A DNA stretch of 64,000 bases from an uncultured Muribaculaceae bacterium. GTDB taxonomy: Bacteria > Bacteroidota > Bacteroidia > Bacteroidales > Muribaculaceae. Position 1 is the first letter of the stretch. Every line of letters begins with the position of its first letter. The stretch spans positions 9,455 to 73,454 of the forward strand of contig CAJUHX010000006.1 in the NCBI GenBank assembly GCA_910586455.1. Direction: 5' to 3'. The notes under the pieces were generated by a model. The model was given only the letters and a program-made list of their open reading frames with translations, was not told the DNA's origin and searched no databases. This document shows positions 59,668-64,000 of this stretch, piece after piece. A program made the translations under genes and the position numbers.

Positions 59668-60558
59668 ATGAAGAAGGACATGATATTCTTTGCGACCGAT
59701 GGCCGGGGCCTGACGTCGACATCGGCCAACCATATCGCCAATATGGCCAAGGAAATGGTGCGCGGCATAGAGTCGTGGCTTGGCGGCCTGCGGCTGTACT
59801 CTACCTCCGTGGCCTTGATAGGCAGCGACAGCGAAAAGGCCCTGACAGTAGGTGCTGCAGCTGCCGACCTCGAATCGGTGACAGGCCGACTGCGCGCTGT
59901 GGCCAAAGCCAAGTCGCTCATAGCATGGCTGCGCGAGGCTATCAAGGCGCGTGAGCGTCTGTTGGACGAAGTCGAGGCATATACACTCGAGGATTTCTGC
60001 CGTGACCGCGGCATCGACTTGCCCAAGCTTCCGCAAATGGGCAAGTCGCTAAGCGAAGACGATTATTACGCCTCGTTGTCGGTGGCCGAGCGTAACCGCT
60101 ATTACGAACTCGAAACCCTGGCCGCTGTGATAGGCGAAGCCATACACCCCGGCGGCAGTCTGGCAAATGCACGCGAGGCCCTGGCGCACCGCCTGCAGGC
60201 CCCGAACGAAGTGAGCGGCAACGGACGCGACTCCCTTATATACACCTATACTCCTACAGTAGCGCCCGAAACGGTCGATGACCTTTACTTCAGTCTGCAG
60301 AAACTGCACCGCGAAACACAGGCGTCGCTGAACAGCATTAAATTTGAATGTGAAAAGGCTGTAAAGGCATCTCAGCTGGCCGCAAAGACCGAATATGCCA
60401 ACGCCACCAAGGCCTACTCGGAACGCCTCGAAGTGCTTCGGGCCGAATTGTCGAAATATCGCAGTGAGCAATCCCGTGCCATAGGCGACTACAAGATTGT
60501 GATTCCTGAATCGCTGCAGTCAATTTACGACGAAGTATCGCATTTAGGCAAAAAATAG
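59668..60558 (+). CDS. conserved-looking hypothetical cytoplasmic protein
   Basis: This is a 296-residue protein with no signal peptide or membrane helix, which I do not recognise. It begins MKKDMIFFATDGRGLTSTSA. Residues 25-100 are helical with hydrophobic glycine and alanine patches, 145-190 are mixed, and 215-270 (LQKLHRETQASLNSIKFECE onward) form a long charged helix that could be a coiled coil. Codon use is like that of the neighbours, so it looks like a real gene. The similar Gly-Ser-rich start and coiled tail might suit a structural or binding role, but nothing stronger can be said. Confidence 0.75.
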   Translation: MKKDMIFFATDGRGLTSTSANHIANMAKEMVRGIESWLGGLRLYSTSVALIGSDSEKALTVGAAAADLESVTGRLRAVAKAKSLIAWLREAIKARERLLDEVEAYTLEDFCRDRGIDLPKLPQMGKSLSEDDYYASLSVAERNRYYELETLAAVIGEAIHPGGSLANAREALAHRLQAPNEVSGNGRDSLIYTYTPTVAPETVDDLYFSLQKLHRETQASLNSIKFECEKAVKASQLAAKTEYANATKAYSERLEVLRAELSKYRSEQSRAIGDYKIVIPESLQSIYDEVSHLGKK

Positions 60559-60883
60559 TTTATCAGCTGTGGTAGGCCTGACGGTAGCCCGTTTGCGGCG
60601 TCGTCAGGTCGAATACAGGCGGACGGTGCATTGCATTGTGCATAAAACCCGGAACCGGGCGGCCCTCTGTGGCCGCAAATGGAAACAAACAAAAAGTGTT
60701 TGTCCGCGACTGCAAATCTCGAAGCGGAGGCGCCATAAAAGTGCGCCATTCCGCATGCCGGTGAAAGCCTGACGGCCGGAGGCTGTTCTTGTTCTCGAGC
60801 AGTCGGCGGGTTCTTGATTTGGTTCTCGTTTTTGATTTTGTATGCACCCAAAGCGGTAGCCACAGCTTTTTTTACAATAATAG
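60559..60883. other. non-coding region rich in small hairpins
   Basis: Several short perfect stems occur in sequence: CCTGACG/CGTCAGG (near 60578-60609), CCCGG/CCGGG (near 60650), GCGGCC/GGCCGC (near 60660-60678) and CAAACA/TGTTTG (near 60688). Minus-strand frames of 94 and 112 codons exist but show no family features. It could be an untranslated RNA or decayed DNA. Confidence 0.35.
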
Positions 60884-60922
60884 AGGCTGCGCCGTAAAAC
60901 TTAATTACGACACAGCCTCATA
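60884..60922 (-). terminator. terminator-like hairpin after the second T9SS gene
   Basis: On the minus strand a GAGGCTG... stem pairs with ...CAGCCTC over about 15 bp, with U-G wobbles that only work on that strand. The downstream run is weakly T-rich (TCTATTATTG, then seven T a few bases later). It lies about 70 bp after the stop of the T9SS gene. Confidence 0.6.
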
Positions 60923-60989
60923 TAGTGTTTGATTGTATGCCCTTGAATGGAGATAGTCTTATCCCGAAGGTATTATGTAGAGTGTGCGA

Positions 60990-63900
60990 TTATCGGGTTA
61001 CTGCAATCTTTTTGACCATACATTCTTGTCCGGATACAACTTCAACGATAAGAATGCCCTCGCCAAAGCCCTGTACAGGTATCACGTCGCGGCCACGATA
61101 CTCGCCGACAAGTGTGCCGGCTACCGAATATACGCGGCAGATTTCGTACTCGCCATCGATGGTGATGCCGCTGTCTTTCGAATATCTGATGCCTATGCTG
61201 CTGTCTGCAGCAGCGTTCTCTACACCTGTGCGTTCCGACATAAAGAACGACACGTTGGGCAGGGTGTGGTAGCTGCCGTTAGGCTCCTGACTGAAATCGA
61301 ATCGGTCGGCTCCACGGTAAAGACAGGTGTGGAAAAGCGGATTGCTCAACGAGTATTCAGCCTCGAAGTATGCAGGAGTCATGGTTTCGCTGTCGTGGCG
61401 GGTGAATACACAGAGGTTGCCGCCGGTATAATGGAACGGAGTGTCGAACAGAATGGCGACAGTCTTGTTGGCCGGGTTAATCTCGATACGTCCCTCATAC
61501 ACAGGAGTAAGAAGTTCTTCCTCAATCATTACGTTGTCGTAGAAGTCTTTCTTGTCAACGCAGGCAAGCGCTACCTCGAAATTGACTGAACTTACGGTCT
61601 GTTCCATAGCCGTGTAGATGTAGTATACAATAGCCTTGATGTCGGCATTGGTGTAATCACCCATTCTTTCGGCGGGATATATTGTCTGAACCGCACTGTG
61701 CGGGTATGTACCGTAGAACGGCGCGTATCCGGTGCCGGAGGTTCCGTCCTTTATGTGCAGCATTTTGCCGCTTCCGAATACAGTTACAGTGAATTCCCGG
61801 CCAAGGTCATTGTCGTTGTTGCTGTCGCCTTCCACCACTACACGCGGTCTGACGGTTACTACGCCTTCGTTTGCCGGAGTCCATCCGATGTTGACGGTTT
61901 GGGTCATCTGGCTCTTTATGGGGGTGGTATATTCGCAGGAAGCCACGGCATAACCTTCCTCATCCACAAGCTCTACGGTAAATTTTTCGACAGTATTGTA
62001 TCCGTTGTTGGTGACATCGACCAGATAGATTGATTCGGTGCCAGTATTGGCTATAGTATTGCCATGTAAGTCGTTGGCCGACATGTCGGTTTCAGCTACT
62101 TCCAGAACCGAGAACTTATAGAACTGCACGGGCATAGCGTTGCGGACCTGATATCCGAAGCAGTAAGGACCTGACTCCGCTACGGTAAAAGGCACTGCGT
62201 GCATCACCCATTCGATGTCGTTAGTTTCGCCGTCGGTTTCGGCAAGTTTTACGGTCATGCTTTCGGGAGTCTGTTTTTTGCCTATAGCCAGTGTGGTATT
62301 GGCGGGGAAGTGGCTGCCCAGCAGACGCAGGTCGTATTTCACCACGTAGAGCTTTCCGTCTTCAAGAGCTATCGGGGGTGAAATAATCCAGTCATTGACA
62401 GTGGTTTCCGGATTAAGGATATTCTCCGGATAGTAGCGGAAGAAGCTGTCGTATGTTCCGGCCCAGCCGGTGTTGTGTACATACCATGAATATTCGTCCT
62501 GGTCGAGGTTGAAGATTTTCCATTGGTTCACCTGATCTTTGTCGTTGAGGTTGGCGTCAAACGGTACCTGGTGGGGATTGCCTGCCACAACGGGCTGCGA
62601 TGCTCCGGTGCCACCTTTGCCGGCAGAAGTCGATGCGGTCACCTCATAGTAATAACCGTGCATATCGCTGATTCCGTTGTCGGTAAGCGAGGTGGCGGTA
62701 GAGTTTTCGAGCAGCACAACACCGTCCGGGGCGCGGCGTACGCTGTAGACAAGCTGACCGGCGTCGATCCATCCGCCGTGAAGTCCGCTCTGCGGAGCTG
62801 TCCAGCTCACGCTTACTGAATTGCCTTCGTCATTGGCCGCGGCCATTACGGTCGGAGCAGCCGGCACATCCTCGCCAATCCAGATTTCGGAGGCGAAAGT
62901 CCGGCGCCCTTCTGCTACGTCGTTTGACGCTGCAACGCTGTAAGTGTGGTTGCCTGCAGGAACATCGGTGTCGGTCCATGATGCTGTGGCACCTGCATTA
63001 AGTCCGGTTACGGTGGTTACAGTTACGTTGTCGCGGTAAATGACAACATCGACTTTTGCCAAATCGTCGCCACCGGCAGTCTTTGACGGGTTTTTCCAAG
63101 TAAGTTCAGCTGTCGGGGCACCTGAAACTCCTGCAGTGACGGCAAGATTCTCCACAATAGCCGGCGCGCCTTTAGGCAACGGATCCGAGTCGATGTAGAG
63201 GCCTATGATTTCGCTGTCGGTGCCTATGGTGCCGATAGTTTCCTTTTCGTAAGTCCAGTCGGGAGTACACAGGAATTTTATGAGTTTTGAAATGCCGTTT
63301 CCACGGTTATCAGCAGTGTACGAAGCCCAGTATGATACACCCTTGCCGAAGTCGTGCGCCATAGACTGCACTCCGAGAGGAGTTATCTCCATGTCGAGCA
63401 GTTCATAATTGAGGTAGCCGCCCCACTTCGAAACCTCCCACAGCATGCCGTTTTCGTCGACGCCTATTAGAGAGCCATTGGCATCAGCCATCAGCGACAC
63501 AAGCATATGTTCCTCCTGTTGTCCAACCAGAGTGGCATCGCCGGTAGCCGGGTCGATTGTGAAAATGCCGAACGGAGCGTTAACCTCGCCTTCCTCCAGT
63601 TCGGCCTCGTTCATGTTGTATCCGGCGGCATATATCTGTCCGGATGTCGGGTCGTAAGTTATGTCGGAATAAATGATGTTGCCTGCGAGGTCAAATTTCC
63701 AGTCGTAAGTTTTCACTTCCTTTGTCGTCATGGTGTTCATGTCGAGGGTGAGGAACTTCGAAGCCAGAACGCCGTCGTCGGAATGTATAATGTAATACAC
63801 ATTGTCGTGGCAAGTGGCCGCAGTGATGTTGTAGTCCGATAAATCGAACAGTTCTTCTTCTTCCGAAGGATTGTCTACCGGAAATGACACGAGCCGTCCG

Positions 63901-64000
63901 GTGCTTGCAGTGGTGGAATACACACGTATTCCGTATGCCATGCTTGGCCGGGATGTTTCTTGACCGGATGCTGCTGTGGCTCCGGCGAGCAGCGTGGCAG
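60990..64000 (-). CDS. secreted fibronectin-type multidomain protein with T9SS sorting domain (N-terminus outside window)
   Basis: The frame runs past the window end. The Met at 63941 is internal, because the frame stays open above it and reads LLAGATAASGQE, the end of a signal peptide. About 1003 residues are visible: a beta-propeller-like N part (FDLSDYNITAATCHDNVYYI; TIDPATGDATLVGQ), two fibronectin-III-like domains (near 300-470), a choice-of-anchor J domain (NDWIISPPIALEDGKLYVVK), a CARDB-like part (TNNGYNTVEKFTVEL) and a T9SS sorting domain (CRVYSVAGTLVGEYRG). It is probably surface-exposed or secreted. It shares domain order with the protein at 32765. Confidence 0.87.
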   Translation of the reverse strand, partial: ATLLAGATAASGQETSRPSMAYGIRVYSTTASTGRLVSFPVDNPSEEEELFDLSDYNITAATCHDNVYYIIHSDDGVLASKFLTLDMNTMTTKEVKTYDWKFDLAGNIIYSDITYDPTSGQIYAAGYNMNEAELEEGEVNAPFGIFTIDPATGDATLVGQQEEHMLVSLMADANGSLIGVDENGMLWEVSKWGGYLNYELLDMEITPLGVQSMAHDFGKGVSYWASYTADNRGNGISKLIKFLCTPDWTYEKETIGTIGTDSEIIGLYIDSDPLPKGAPAIVENLAVTAGVSGAPTAELTWKNPSKTAGGDDLAKVDVVIYRDNVTVTTVTGLNAGATASWTDTDVPAGNHTYSVAASNDVAEGRRTFASEIWIGEDVPAAPTVMAAANDEGNSVSVSWTAPQSGLHGGWIDAGQLVYSVRRAPDGVVLLENSTATSLTDNGISDMHGYYYEVTASTSAGKGGTGASQPVVAGNPHQVPFDANLNDKDQVNQWKIFNLDQDEYSWYVHNTGWAGTYDSFFRYYPENILNPETTVNDWIISPPIALEDGKLYVVKYDLRLLGSHFPANTTLAIGKKQTPESMTVKLAETDGETNDIEWVMHAVPFTVAESGPYCFGYQVRNAMPVQFYKFSVLEVAETDMSANDLHGNTIANTGTESIYLVDVTNNGYNTVEKFTVELVDEEGYAVASCEYTTPIKSQMTQTVNIGWTPANEGVVTVRPRVVVEGDSNNDNDLGREFTVTVFGSGKMLHIKDGTSGTGYAPFYGTYPHSAVQTIYPAERMGDYTNADIKAIVYYIYTAMEQTVSSVNFEVALACVDKKDFYDNVMIEEELLTPVYEGRIEINPANKTVAILFDTPFHYTGGNLCVFTRHDSETMTPAYFEAEYSLSNPLFHTCLYRGADRFDFSQEPNGSYHTLPNVSFFMSERTGVENAAADSSIGIRYSKDSGITIDGEYEICRVYSVAGTLVGEYRGRDVIPVQGFGEGILIVEVVSGQECMVKKIAVTR

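Noticed and set aside
60525..60863. 94- and 112-codon minus-strand frames after the second T9SS gene
   Set aside because: Compositions are non-protein-like (many Pro, His, Cys and Arg), the starts are non-ATG or weak, and they overlap the hairpin-rich stretch and the 3' end of the upstream gene.
63939..63941. Met at 63941 as the true start of the last gene
   Set aside because: The frame stays open above it and reads as the end of a signal peptide, so the start is outside the window.
1..64000. CRISPR arrays, tRNA and rRNA genes
   Set aside because: No regularly spaced repeats, no tRNA-like T-arm/acceptor pattern and no rRNA sequence were recognised on reading both strands; a dedicated scan was not possible.

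Overview
This 64 kb window looks like chromosome of a Bacteroidales bacterium, most likely a gut Muribaculaceae or a close relative. The evidence is Bacteroidetes-type promoters (TTTG, about 20 bp, TAnnTTTG, without obvious Shine-Dalgarno sites), proteins ending in type IX secretion (T9SS) sorting domains, a TonB-plug outer-membrane barrel, a class I fumarase, a biotin-dependent carboxyltransferase, DUF5063 and a DUF3800 protein. No rRNA, tRNA or CRISPR array was seen. Taxonomy below order level is inference.

Layout. 1-4423: C-terminally cut alpha-2-macroglobulin-like protein (minus). 4533-6904: fumarase and tsaB (minus). 7071-9128: yicC-gmk-nadD operon (plus). 9334-12984: DUF5063 protein, M18 aminopeptidase, a small secreted protein and an iron alcohol dehydrogenase. 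12981-24706 (minus): rarA; an operon of small membrane protein, PstS-like lipoprotein and TPR protein; fmt with an RluA-family pseudouridine synthase; phosphohexomutase; cdsA; a T9SS subtilase. 25206-30786 (plus): tsaC, undecaprenyl-P sugar transferase, ClC transporter, phosphoethanolamine transferase. 30938-39091 (minus): HigBA-like toxin-antitoxin pair, mutarotase-like protein, a giant T9SS fibronectin-like protein, a YitT-like membrane protein and a DUF3298 lipoprotein. 39298-44370 (plus): carboxyltransferase, then a UbiA/HAD/GT-C cassette resembling polyprenyl-phosphate-ribose synthesis and use. 44413-48680: response regulator and histidine kinase (minus) divergent from an outer-membrane receptor (plus). 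48700-50303: a small accessory island. 50247-57778 (minus): TamB, ThiE-like, flippase-like and NfeD envelope operon. 57981-60558 (plus): ilvE, HD hydrolase, unknown protein. 60990-64000: second T9SS multidomain protein, N-terminus outside the window.

The most interesting part is the 1.5 kb island between 58-bp direct repeats, which are the last 18 codons plus stop of nfeD. It holds a DUF3800 gene and, convergent to it, a complete small-RNA transcription unit: a consensus promoter, about 108 nt with no ATG, and a terminator. DUF3800 genes are known to lie near unexplained structured RNAs, so this may be an RNA-plus-nuclease-fold system moved as a cassette. Other points of interest are a two-repeat operator with 22-bp period between the two-component operon and its neighbour receptor, a family of inverted repeats that supplies the stop codon of nadD and bridges two convergent genes, a 188-bp nested palindrome sharing a motif with another intergenic region, and the three-gene prenyl-phosphate-ribose-like cassette.
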